In this document: piece by piece, positions 38,791-51,223 of the stretch
Position numbering within the stretch: position 1 is the stretch's first letter
How the letters are laid out: each line of letters opens with the position of its first letter
DNA from: Anaeromyces robustus
Taxonomy: Eukaryota > Neocallimastigomycota > Neocallimastigomycetes > Neocallimastigales > Neocallimastigaceae
NCBI GenBank assembly: GCA_002104895.1
Contig: MCFG01000022.1
Location: forward strand, 72,501 to 127,500
Reading direction: 5' to 3'
DNA: 55,000 nt
The notes under the pieces: generated by a model
Seen by the model: the letters and a program-made list of their open reading frames with translations, nothing else
Told to the model about the DNA's origin: nothing
Databases searched by the model: none
Program-made: the position numbers and the translations under genes

Positions 38791-41657
38791 TTAATAATTA
38801 TATAATATAATAAATTATTATAAATATTATAGAGTAAACAATTATTATTAGGATTATAATTATTTAAAACAATATATAATAAAATAAAATAAAATAATTT
38901 GTTATGTTAATTTATTTTAATTTTTTTTTTTAATAATGACAATCATTCAAAATAAAATAATTCAATAATAGAAAGAATGAAAAAAGGAATGCCATAATTA
39001 ATTTTTTTTTTTTTAATTGTTTTATCATAATTAAATAATAATTAATTTTATAATTTTGCATAATAATAATAATATTTACTATTGAATACAAAGTTACATA
39101 CACAAGTTAAGGATAAAATGACATTATACATACAATATTAAATATTAATGATATATTTATTAAATTAAATAAAATAATAAAAAAAAAGTTTTAAACCTCA
39201 AAATAATACTAAAACAGTATGAATATGAATATGAGTATGAATAGTATAATTATTTTTTTTTTAATTGTAAATTATTAATAATTAATAATAATAATAATAA
39301 AAGATAGTATTAATATTACTACTGTTACTATAATCACTAATAGTAGTAATAATATAATAATACAATTGCTATTAATTATAATAATCAACAGATCTCTGAT
39401 GAAGGTGTTTTGTTGAATTAAACTTGGTTATTTTAACTATTCATTAAAATATTTAATAATTTATTTATTTAAAAAGAAAAAATGATAAAATTCTAATTTT
39501 TTAATTAAATAAAAATTATAATTAAAAATTAATTTCTATTTATGGCTTTTTGTATTACCTTATTTTAATAATTATTATTATTATGTAATATTATAATGAT
39601 GTGTATATAATGTATATAATGTATATAATATAACGTAATAAAATGTGTTAATTCTATTATTATTTATTATTTATTATTTATTATTTATTATTTGAAAAAA
39701 AAATGATCCACTTTCTACACCTTTATAATAAATAATAATTATTTTAATTATAAAAATATAAAAATATAAAATATTAAACTATAGGTACTTTGATAAGAAA
39801 TATAATAATAATAAAAAGACATAACAGTTAATAATAAATAATTAAATATATACCTTTAACTATAAATATATATGTATATTAAATAAATAAAAGAAGTATA
39901 AAATAGCAATATATATATATAATAAATATAATTAATAATAAGGTAAAAAAGAAATTTTATAAAACTATTTTATATATTCTATTATTTATTTTATATTTTA
40001 TTATTTATCTTATTATTTATTTATTTATTTATTTTTATAATAGTGTAGTACAAAAGATACAAGATAAATACTGCCATATCATCTCATTTTATAGATTTTT
40101 ATAGATCGATGGATAGATAAAATAATAATTTAATATATTAATATAGTTTTTTTAAAAAAAAAATGATAATAAAAATAATTAATAAACAAAATAGTAATAA
40201 GCAAAATAATAATAATAATTAATAAATAAATAAATAAATAAATAAATAATAAAATAATTAAAAGAATTAAAATAATTAATAAATAAATAATATATATATA
40301 ATTATATATATAATTCTATTTTAATTAATAATTATTTAATATTACTACTTTTATTTATTAATAAAATTAATTAATGAATAAATAAATAATAAAGTTAATA
40401 ATAAAAGTGTTGAAATGAAACATAACAATATTTAGGTTTAGAGTTTCTTATAAAATTAATAAAAAGGAAAAAAATCTAAATTATTATTAGAAGTAGAAGC
40501 ATTTTTTTCTAAAAGCAATTTTAATAAACTTTAAATAAATACATTTAATAAATTTTAATTATAATGTAACAAGATTATAAAGCCACTTCTATAATTAATG
40601 TTTATAATATAAAATCTAATTTTCATTACATGTCAAAAATTTTATCATGTGGTGTATAAAACTATAATATGACATTACATAAATTAATGTTAAAAATTTA
40701 AAATAAAAAGTTTATATAAATAAAAAGTTTATAAATTTATACATAAAATAATGTTAATTATACATAAATAATTATTAATAGGTGATAAAATAAAAAATTA
40801 ATTAATTTATTAACAACCACTAGGTTATTAAATTAAATTTTTAGAAATTCAAAAAAGTTTATTTTTTTTTTTTTTTAAGATCTAATTTTTATTAAATGAT
40901 TCAGCCACATTATATCTAATAAATTAAAATTTTTAATAAAAGGTTAAGTTAAAAATAAAAAAAAATAATAAAAATAAAAATACAATAATTATTATTACTT
41001 TTAATTTATATAATAAAATACTAAATACTAAATACTAAATAAATAATATTTTATTAACATGTATAATATTTTATATACCTAAATAATAATTAAAGAAATT
41101 AATATATTACTACTTGAAGAAGAAAAAAAATAAATAATCAAAATCAAAATTAGATTATAATATATTATATATACTATATATCTTAGAATGTCTTTTTTAT
41201 ACTTGCATATATATAAATATTAATATTTATATAAACACCAACATATGGTAAATATATATTTATTATTTTTTTTACATATTTTCATTATCATTTTTAATTT
41301 TTTATATTAAGATAATATGTATAAATATAAGAATAAAAAAAATATAACTTTTTATAATTACATGTAATTACCCATTAATTATTCATTATATATATAATTT
41401 CATATATGTTAATTAATAAATAAATAAATAAATAAATAAATAAACAAATAAATAGATAAATAAATAAATAAATAAATAAATAAATAGATTAATAAAAAAT
41501 ATTAATTTATTAATTTAATACTTGTTATAAAAATATTAATGTACGTCATTATGCATATATATTGTATGATATAAATATATATTGTAATATTTTAAATCAT
41601 TTCAATAAATATAATTTAATTTTCCTTTTTAAAATGTAACACTTTTCAATTTAAGTC

Positions 41658-41692
<35 letters not shown>

Positions 41693-41826
41693 TATTTTAT
41701 TTTATTTATTATTTATTATTATTAATTATTATTTATTATTAATTATTATTATTATTTATATATATAATGTAATCTAACCATAAATTACATATGAAGCAAA
41801 AACTATAGGAACTTCAGGTCCCACAA

Positions 41827-41867
41827 TTTAATTTTTATAATAATAATTTATTATTATAAAAATTAAA
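41827..41867. repeat. 41-bp near-perfect palindrome
   Basis: Arms of 20 bp (TTTAATTTTTATAATAATAA and its exact reverse complement) are separated by one T. The flanks are unusually G/C-containing for this region (CAGGTCCCACAA on the left, AAAGGGTTAGG on the right), so it stands out from background TA repeats. Confidence 0.85.
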
Positions 41868-41950
41868 TAAAGGGTTAGGTTATTTCTTTGAAATTGTATG
41901 TGACAAGAATAATAAATAATAAATAATGATAATAATAATAATAAATAAAT

Positions 41951-42011
41951 AATAATAATAATAATAATATTAATATTAATAATATTAATATTAATATTAA
42001 TAATAATAATA

Positions 42012-42057
<46 letters not shown>

Positions 42058-42250
42058 TTAATATTAATAATATTAATATTAATATTAATAATAATAATAA
42101 ATAATAACAAAAAGAAAATGCTTCGCTATCTATACTACTCTTTCTTTAATTTTGTTAATCATAATCATAATAAAATTGATTATAATATTAATTATAATAA
42201 TAATAATAAAAAAAAGAATGTTTTGCTAACTATACTACTCTTTCTTTAAT
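41951..42250. repeat. Two nested duplications (AAT/ATTAATATT block and CTATACTACTC block)
   Basis: A block of AATAATAAT followed by ATTAATATTAATAATATT occurs at about 41951-42020 and again at about 42040-42107. Then a 33-bp block with TATACTACTCTTTCTTTAAT occurs at 42118-42150 and 42218-42250, offset exactly 100 bp with a few mismatches (TTCGCTATC against TTTGCTAAC). Confidence 0.8.
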
Positions 42251-42599
42251 TAAATTTGATTTTAAGGTAATTAGATTGTTAAAAGATAACTCTTTCTATA
42301 GCCTAGTTTTGATAATTAGACCATAGTTCAATTATGTTAATCATAATGATAATAATTATAATATTAACTATAATATTAATAATAATCATAATTAATAATA
42401 ATCATAATAAAATTAATTATGATATTATTTATAATAATAATAATAATAATTAATATTAATACTATTAATAATAGTAGTAATAATAATAATAAATAATAAT
42501 AAATAGTAACATGTTATATGTATTTATATGTATTTATATTTATAAAAACAAAGTTTATATATATATTAATGGGTTTTATATATATATATATATATACTT

Positions 42600-44030
42600 T
42601 AAATATATCTACAACAAATATAGAATATTTTAAAAATTAAACAATAAAAAAGGTAAAAGAAAGTATATTTACAACAATATAGAATATTTAGAATATCTAC
42701 AACAAATATATATATATACTTAGAAACTTAGAAGATTAAATAATAAAAAAGGTAAAAAGAAAATATATATCTATATATCTACAACAAATATATATATACT
42801 TAGAAACTTAGAAGATTAAATAATAAAAAAGGTAAAAAGAAAATATATATCTACAACAAATATTGAACATTTAGAAAATTAAACAATAAAAAAGGTAAAA
42901 AGAAAATATATCTACAACAAATATAGAATATTTTAAAAATTAAACAATAAAAAAGGTAAAAGAAAGTATATTTACAACAATATAGAATATTTAGAATATC
43001 TACAACAAATATATATATATACTTAGAAACTTAGAAGATTAAATAATAAAAAAGGTAAAAAGAAAATATATATATCTACAACAAATATATATATACTTAG
43101 AAACTTAGAAGATTAAATAATAAAAAAGGTAAAAAGAAAATATATATATCTACAACAAATATATATATACTTAGAAACTTAGAAGATTAAATAATAAAAA
43201 AGGTAAAAAGAAAATATATATCTACAATAAATATATATATACACTTAGACGATTAAATAATAAAAAAGGTAAAAAGAATATATATATATCTACACAGTTA
43301 GAAGATTAAATAATAAAAATGGTAAAAAGAATATCTACACAAATTTATATACACTGAGAAGATTAAATAATAAAAAAGGTAAAAAGAAAATATATATCTA
43401 CAACAAATATTGAACATTTAGAAAATTAAACAATAAAAAAGGTAAAAAGAAAATATATCTACAACAAATATAGAATATTTTAAAAATTAAACAATAAAAA
43501 AGGTAAAAGAAAGTATATTTACAACAATATAGAATATTTAGAATATCTACAACAAATATATATATATACTTAGAAACTTAGAAGATTAAATAATAAAAAA
43601 GGTAAAAAGAAAATATATATCTATATATCTACAACAAATATATATATACTTAGAAACTTAGAAGATTAAATAATAAAAAAGGTAAAAAGAAAATATATAT
43701 ATCTACAACAAATATATATATACTTAGAAACTTAGAAGATTAAATAATAAAAATGGTAAAAAGAAAATATATATCTACAACAAATATATATATATACTTA
43801 GAAACTTAGAAGATTAAATAATAAAAAGGTAAAAAGAATATATATATATCTACACAGTTAGAAGATTAAATAATAAAAATGGTAAAAAGAATATCTACAC
43901 AAATATATATATACACTTAGAAGATTAAATAATCAAAAAGGTGAAAAGAATTTATATAGAACATTTATAAAATTAAATAAATAAAAGAGGTAAAAAGAAA
44001 ATATATATATCTACAACAAATATATATATA
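42600..44030. repeat. Minisatellite, ~20 units of 49-99 bp with higher-order repeats
   Basis: The unit core is AATAATAAAAAAGGTAAAAAG, then AAAATATATATCTACAACAA, then a variable ATATATACTTAGAAACTTAG or ATTGAACATTTAGAAAATTA part. GGTAAAA occurs about every 49-99 bp at roughly 42652, 42751, 42831, 42894, 42955, 43054, 43129, 43202, 43268, 43321, 43378, 43441, 43502, 43601, 43681, 43756, 43828, 43881, 43940 and 43989. The spacing string 63, 61, 99 recurs, showing block duplication of several units. Stops in all frames argue against coding. It lies about 350 bp beyond the ArgRS stop codon. Confidence 0.92.
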
Positions 44031-44386
44031 TAAAAATTAATAATTTTTTTTTTTTTATTTTTTTTTTTATTTTTTTTTTTATTTTTATTTTTATTTATAT
44101 AAAAAAAAATTATATATTTGTTAGATTTTGTTGTTGATGTTATTGTTGTAATTATTATTATTTTAATTTTAAGTTTAATTTTAAGTTTAGTTATTTATTT
44201 TATTTTATTTTATTTCCAATTATAATTGATTTATAATTATTATAATTCATTATTATTTTAATATTAATTTTATAAATATTTATTTATTGCTTTTGCTTTT
44301 GCTTTTTTTTTTTTTTTTTTTAATTTAATTTAATTTTTTTTTAATTCAAAAAAAAAATATTTTTTTTTCTTTTTTTTTGAAACACC

Positions 44387-47163
44387 TTACATCTTTTCTA
44401 ATGGACGAATACCTAAAATACTTAAAGCATTATGTAAGGTAATTCTAGCAGAAGCATATAAAGCTAATCTAGCCTTAGCAATCTTTTCTTCTTGACCTTG
44501 TACCCATAAAGCTTCTAAAGCTTGAGATACAGCATGAGCTAATTTCATACAATAAGAAACAACCATACATGGTTCTAATTGAATTGGAAGTGATTTAACT
44601 AATTCTGGGTATTGAGAAATAAGATTAATAAGTTCAGTAGCTTCCTTTTCTTGTAAACAAGATATATCAACATTTTCATCAATAACATATTGACTTTGGT
44701 TACGAGCTAATGAACAAAGACGAGCATGAGCATATTGTAAGTATGGTCCAGTATCACCTTCAAAGGATAACATTCTGTTCCAATCAAGTTCATAATCCTT
44801 AACACGACGAGCCATCATATCTTGAACCATAACAGCAGACATACCAACAACATCAGAAACATATTCTGGATTTTCAATTTGTTTATATTTAGCTTCATTC
44901 TTCTTCATAACATCATGCATTTCACTCTTAGTAGCATCAAGAATTTCTTCTAAGAAGACAACAGTACCCTTACGAGTACTCATTTGACCATCCTTAGATT
45001 TAACTAAACCAAAGTTAATATGATGACATTGAGAAGCCCATGGCATTCCCATTAATTCAAGAATCTTAAATAATTGACGGAAATGATGATCTTGTTGAGC
45101 ACCAACAATATAATACATAGAATCGAATTTATAAGTACGGTAACGTTCAATAGCAGCAGCAATATCACGAGTAATATATAAAGTAGTACCATCGGTCTTA
45201 GCGATAATAGCACCACCAAGTTTGAAAGGTTTTAAGTTAACAATTTGGGCACCTTCAGATAATTCTAACAAGTTTAATTCCTTTAATTGGTTTAAGACTT
45301 CAACCATACCAGCAGAGAACATAGATTCACCAGAGTAGACATCGAAGTTGACATTTAAACGAGCATAAATTTCCTTGTACTTAACAATAGATAAACTTCT
45401 GAATTTTGACCATAAAGCAAGAGCTTCTTCATCACCTTCTTCCATTTTCTTAAAGTATGCTCTAGCTTCATCATGAACAGCTGGATTTTCTGAAGCATCT
45501 CTGTTAACACTAACATAAACATGGAATAAGTGCTTAATTGGATCCTTTTCTAATTCTTCATCATTACCATATTTCTTGTAACCAACAGCTAATAAACCAT
45601 ATTGTTTACCCCAGTCACCTAAATAATTAATACCAATAGTTTTGTGACCATTGGCCTTTAATACATTTTGAACAAAGTTACCAATAATAGTACTTCTTAA
45701 GTGACCAGCATGGAATGGTTTAGCAATATTTGGACTACTGAATTCGACAACAGAAACCTTACCGGCACCACTAGCATTAGTACCATAACTGTCCTTTAAT
45801 GATAAAACTCTTGGAATTAAAATATCACGAAGCTTATCTCTGGAAATAGAGAAGTTTAAGAACATACCAATAGAATTAGTAGCAGTAATGAATTCATTAG
45901 TTTTGAACTAATATTAAATAAAATTAAAATTAATGTTTTTTTATATTCGTTTAATTTTTAATTTTATTTTTGATTTTTTTTTTTATATTTAGGTTTATTT
46001 TATTTCAATTTTTTAGTTTGTTTAGTATTATCGATTATTGATTTTTGGATTATTGAAATTGTTTAATAATTAATATTTTATATTTATATAATATTAAATC
46101 AAAATTGATAATTTTAATAATTATAATTCGATATATAATATAATAAATATTGTAAATATGTAATGATATAATTAAATAAATATAAAAAAAGAATAATTAT
46201 GATATATAATAATAATAATAATAAAGTTAGTATTATCATTTATTATAGTAATAATATTAAATTATTTGTTTGTAATAAAATTAATAAAAATTATATAAAA
46301 AAAATTATGTATTTAAAAATATTATTTATATAAATAATAATATAAATAATAATTATTAAAAGAAATATTTATATAAATTTAAAAATAAATAATAATTATT
46401 GAAAGAAATATTTATATAAATTTAAAATTGTAAAAGTTATAATATAATACTAAAAAAATTACTTGATATTTACATCTTTACTGAATTGTTCAGCTAAAGC
46501 AACTGGATTACCTTGAAGACGTAATCTTGCAACTGGAATTGAATAATCACCATATTCTGGTTTAGCTGGTGCAGATAATAAAGAGAAGATAGTTTTCTTA
46601 TCAGCACCAGATAAAGTAGCAAGTTGTTCAGCAATCTTTAATTTGAAAATATCATTAACATCAGCAGTGCTAAGAGCATCTTTAATAATTTTAGCTGCTT
46701 CAGCGGCTTCTGATAAAGTATCAACTTTAGAGAACCAATTGTTAAAAACTTCAGATGATTTTTGTGGGTTAACCTTGAAATAATCGTAAGCAATAATATC
46801 AGCTAATGAAATATCAGAACCAAGAATATAATTACCATTAGCAGCATTAATAACCTTTAAAACTTCAGAAATACGTCCATTTCTAATATTATCGATAACA
46901 TCATCAACAACAATTTGATTTGGTAAAGATAATGATGAATATAATGGTTTTGAAGCAATTCTAGCAAAATATCTAGAAATACTACATTTTCCAAGTAACA
47001 TTCTCTTAGTGTTATCATTTTCAGTTGGTAAAATGTGAAGTACAACTGGATTGGTAGTATCAAATGGAGCTAAACCAACTTTTAATTTTCTTTCAGCATT
47101 GGCTAAAAGATAAGTTATAACTTCAGCATATGGTAAATTTGATTGTTCAAAGACTAAAAACAT
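44387..47163 (-). CDS. RRS1: Arginyl-tRNA synthetase with GST-like N-terminal extension
   Basis: Charges tRNA-Arg with arginine (class Ia). Two exons: 47163-46474 (230 codons) and 45907-44387 (506 codons plus stop), 736 aa, joined at GAT|GTAAAT ... ATTAG|TTC in phase 0. Residues ~1-165 resemble a glutathione-transferase fold: NLPYAEVITYLLANAE, then the helical half with GNYILGSDISLADIIAYDY, the usual GST C-domain SLAD motif. Residues ~170-245 are the ArgRS additional domain (PEYGDYSIPVARL). The catalytic core has the HIGH-type motif HAGH at 296-299 and the KMSKS counterpart MSTRKG at 539-544. The anticodon-binding domain starts near SFEGDTGPYLQYAHARL and ends LGIRPLEKM. The core matches the yeast Rrs1 type closely; yeast Rrs1 has no GST domain, so the fusion is the unusual part. 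Codons such as GCC and AAC are commoner than in neighbours, suggesting good expression. Divergent from CstF64 across 841 bp. Confidence 0.96.
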
Positions 47164-47759
47164 TTTTGTCTTATATATTATTAAAATTATAATTAGAAAT
47201 ATATATATAAAACCAATAAATTAAAATAAATCAAATCTATAAATAATAATAAAAGTATAAATTATAATTTAATAATTATATATATATTTTTTATTATTGA
47301 TTTTGTGCAAAGAAAAAAATTTTAAATAAACAAAAAAGATTATAAAATACATAAAAAAAATTTTTGTCTTTGTTAATTTGATTGGTTTATAATTTAAATA
47401 GTATATAATTTGATAAATGTATTAAATCAAAGTTGTATTTAAAAAGATTAAATAATACAAAATTATATATTATACTATTATATAATATATTAATATATTA
47501 AAAAAGGTAAAGTTAAAAATAATTATTATATTTTAAAAATGGATAAACGCTAGTAATTAAAAGGATTATATTATAATTATTATTATAATTATAATAAGAT
47601 TGTTATAAAAAACAAAAAATAGAGCATTAATATAAGCTAAATATATATATTTAAAAAAAATATCAAAAATAACATTAATCAATAATAATAAATAACCTAT
47701 ACTATGCATAAATATGTTTTATTTATTTTTATTTATTTATTTATTTATATTTTTTATTC

Positions 47760-47794
<35 letters not shown>

Positions 47795-48004
47795 TTTTAT
47801 TTATTTATATTTTAATAATATTATATAAAATTATATAAAATTATATAATAATTTAAAATTAAACTATTATATATATTAAAATTATATAAAGTTATATTCA
47901 TATTAATATTTTTAATTTAAATTTTTAATTTAGAAAGAAATAAAAATATAAAAAATTAAGATTTTTTTTTTTTTGTTAATAGTCATATTTTTTTTTAAAT
48001 AGAA
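47164..48004. promoter_or_regulatory. Divergent intergenic region between ArgRS and CstF64 genes
   Basis: This 841-bp spacer must hold both promoters, since the flanking genes point away from each other. It contains TA-rich stretches and a (TTTA)n tract at about 47729-47815. I see no specific factor-binding motif I would defend. Confidence 0.45.
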
Positions 48005-49610
48005 ATGAGTCATCAGCGTTCAACTAGAGTAGTTTTTGGTATATAAATTCATAAATACATAAATAAATTGAAATATATTTATTTACCGTCATTAACTCTT
48101 TTACATACTCTTTTTTTTTTTTTTTTTTACTTTAATTATATACAGTTGGAAATATACCATGTAAGAATTTTATATATAATGTTGAAATTTCCAAATTTGA
48201 TAATTTCAATAATAAATATTTTATAGTAACAGATTTTTTTTTTTTTTTTTTTTTTTAAAAAAATATTTGATTTAAATAAAATAAATTTTAAAATACACTT
48301 TTAAAAGATGACTATACTGAAGAACAACTTACCGAGGTCTTTAAGGAAGTTGGACCTGTGGTATCATTTAGGTAAAATTCTTAAATTATAATTTATATAA
48401 TAAAAATAATAATAACAATAATAATAAATTGTTTTGAAATATAAAAAAGATTAGTATTTGATAGAGAATCAGGAAAACCTCGTGGCTATGGTATTGAAAA
48501 TAAATAATATGAATTTCATTTTTAAAGAAAAAAGTAAGAACTCTTTTTAATTTTAACTTTTAATTGATATTTGTATTTTTTTTTTTTTTTTTAAAAAAAA
48601 AAGGATTTTGTGAATATCAAGATGCAGAAACTGCTGCCAGTGCTGTAAGAAACTATAAACATAAAATGGGATTATGATTTATATATTTATATAAAAAAAA
48701 ATAAAATCATAATTTATCCAAAAATGTTGAGATTATCAGTATTTCTCTTGGCAAGACTGAAATAATAATTATTATTAATAAATTTAATTTATATAATTAT
48801 TTTTTTTTAAAAAATAAGACAAAGGAAAAATAATAATGATAAATAAATTATTACTATTAATAATAAAAATCTTTGATAATTGGAGGAAAATTTAATATAT
48901 TTATATTTCATTAAAATATTTCCTACCTTTTTTATATATAATATATATAATATATCTTTTATTAATATACATAATTTTAAAATAAATACTGAATTCCTAT
49001 GAAGTTGGAGGAAGGGAATTAAGAGTAGATTATGCAGATAATGACAAAGATGATAATCATGAAAATAACAGAGGAAATAATAATAATAATAATAATAATA
49101 CAGTGAATAATTTTCAACATGACGATGTAATTCAAGATACTAATTTATTAAATTAAATTAAATTAAATTAAATTAAATTAAAATAAATTTTATTATTAAT
49201 TTTTTTTTTTAATTATATATTTTTAAATAATATAAACTTTTCTAAAATGAAATTTTTAATAATTTATTTTATTTCACAATTATAAAATTTAATAATTGTA
49301 ACATTCTTTATATATATATAAATTAATGTATCATATATCAATAAACAGAATAGAAAAAATTTTAACAATAGAACAAATAATAATATGCAAAATCCACAAC
49401 AAAATTCTAATTCACAAAATCAAACCCAAAATCAACAACAAAATCAATCTTGCATTGAATCAATTCAAAATACTGTTAATATGTTACCACAAAGAGAATT
49501 ATTAGAATTAATGTCACAAATAAAAGTATATATTATTATTATTATATTAAAAAGAATAACATGTATTTACATTGTTCATTTCTTAATACTCTCTATATAT
49601 AATATTAAAT

Positions 49611-49642
<32 letters not shown>

Positions 49643-50593
49643 ATCTCGTTGAAACTAATCCAGTAGCAGCAAGAAATTTATTAATGCTAAATCCACAATT
49701 ATCTTATGCTATATTCCAAGTAATTTATATATTATGTTATTCACAATATATATATATATTATTATTATTATTATTAATATTTTATTATTATTATTATTAA
49801 TATAATCATATTATATATAATATATATAAATAAGGCACTTTTAACATTGAATATTGTTGATCCTAACGTTATACAGGTAATTATCTATGAAAAAGTAAAA
49901 AGTAAAAAATACTTTATTTAAAAAAAATATTAATAGAATAAAGAAAAACACATATTAATACATAATAAATAATATATAATATAATATAATATAATATAAT
50001 ATTAATAAATAAAAAATAAAATGCTATTTTTAACAGAGAATATTGCAAGTTCATATGAATGATTCAAATGCCTCAATGCAAAATCAACAAATATCACAGA
50101 ATCAAAATATGAATATGAATAATCAAAATATGAACATGAATAATCAAAATATGAATATGAATAAGCAACAATCAGGACAGTTTAATGGTGGTAAAATATA
50201 ACAAATAAATAATATATGTAATTATAATATTAATAAAGAAATGTATATGTTGATATATAAATATATTTATATATATATTTATTTAGGTGGTGATATGTTA
50301 CAAGAACAACAAAAAGTAAGTTATTATTATATATATATCTATTTACTTAATTTTTATTTATTTATTTATATATTTACTTATTTAAAAATAATTAGCAACT
50401 ATTAATGCAAGTCATGAGTTTAACACCAGATCAATTAAATAGTCTTCCACCAGATCAACGTGAAAACATTTTAGCATTAGTAAGAAATTATTCAATAATT
50501 ATATTTATTATTTAATTATAAATAATATATTCAAGTATATTTATTTTTATTTTTATATATTTTTAGAAAGCACAAATTATGGGATCCTCATAA
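48005..50593 (+). CDS. RNA15: Cleavage stimulation factor CstF64 / Rna15
   Basis: Binds U/GU-rich RNA downstream of the poly(A) site during mRNA 3'-end processing in the nucleus. Thirteen exons: 48005-48038, 48146-48160 (15 nt), 48308-48371, 48450-48490, 48604-48654, 48990-49126, 49349-49525, 49642-49719, 49835-49876, 50037-50190, 50287-50315, 50396-50479 and 50567-50593; 310 aa. RRM at residues ~8-80 (RVVFVGNIPYDYTEEQL, GYGFCEYQDAETAASAV, NLNSYEVGGRELRVDYA). Hinge for CstF77/symplekin at ~150-215 (MLPQRELLELMSQIK, NPQLSYAIFQ, NIVDPNVIQRIL). Then a Met/Asn/Gln linker and the C-terminal helical domain (LLMQVMSLTPDQLNSLPPDQR). The fifth intron (48655-48989) has no GT...AG solution in frame; AT...AC restores the RRM exactly. 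All other introns are GT-AG and phase-consistent. Confidence 0.93.
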
Positions 50594-50691
50594 ATAAATA
50601 ATAATGTTATTTATTATTTAAATTAAAAATAACATAAATAAAAAAATAAAAAATAAAATACATTAAAAAATATATTATATATATAAGAAAA

Positions 50692-50743
<52 letters not shown>

Positions 50744-51127
50744 AAATAAATAAATATATAAAAGATAGCTATAATGTCATTTTATCATATTTTATATATA
50801 TATATAAATATTAAATATCAATATTTAAATAAAATAAGAAGATTAAAACATAAACTATTATTTAATAAAATATATTATGTTAAAAAAAAAAAATTAAAAA
50901 TATAAAATAAAAAAATTATGTTTTTCTTTTTATATATTTATATATTTATTAATATATTATATATTATATATTTAATCACTTGCTGATATGTAACTTTTTT
51001 TTACTATTTAATAATATAAAGTTCATTAAATAAAAATGAAATGTGGATAAATTGTAAAAAATATCATAATATATTATTAATACATATATCATATATTAAT
51101 TTAATTTAATTTAAATCTTTATTTTAA

Positions 51128-51176
<49 letters not shown>

Positions 51177-51223
51177 GATTTCTGTCTCTAAATAAATTTA
51201 TTATACTAAGAATTATATTCGAA
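50594..51223. other. Spacer between CstF64 and F1 delta genes
   Basis: Terminator region of CstF64 and promoter of the next gene, about 630 bp. It contains an (AAAT)n tract (50694-50755), TA repeats and a T-run (51151-51177). No motif assigned. Confidence 0.5.

Larger units (their letters stand above)
30775..44386. other. 13.6 kb region without a recognisable gene
   Basis: I read both strands for exon-like stretches and found none that translate to anything non-repetitive. It holds homopolymers, (ATT)n near 32980-33010, a duplicated AAAT-rich block (35617-35750), (TTTA)n at 37051-37132, an 8-bp AACTATTT array (38700-38790), (AAAT)n tracts, a 41-bp palindrome (41827-41867), duplicated blocks (41951-42250) and the 42600-44030 minisatellite. 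Short low-AT words (for example near 34660 and 39390) are too short to assign. Confidence 0.6.

Noticed and set aside
42600-44030. CRISPR-like array or coding repeat
   Set aside because: Units are abutting variants without unique spacers, the genome is eukaryotic, and every frame has stops.
46459-46473. Donor GTAATT at 46462 for the ArgRS intron
   Set aside because: It leads to a frameshift after the acceptor at 45907; the donor GTAAAT at 46473 gives phase 0 and family-like sequence.
46857-47063. Alternative minus-strand frame in ArgRS exon 1
   Set aside because: Off-frame shadow of the GST-like domain.
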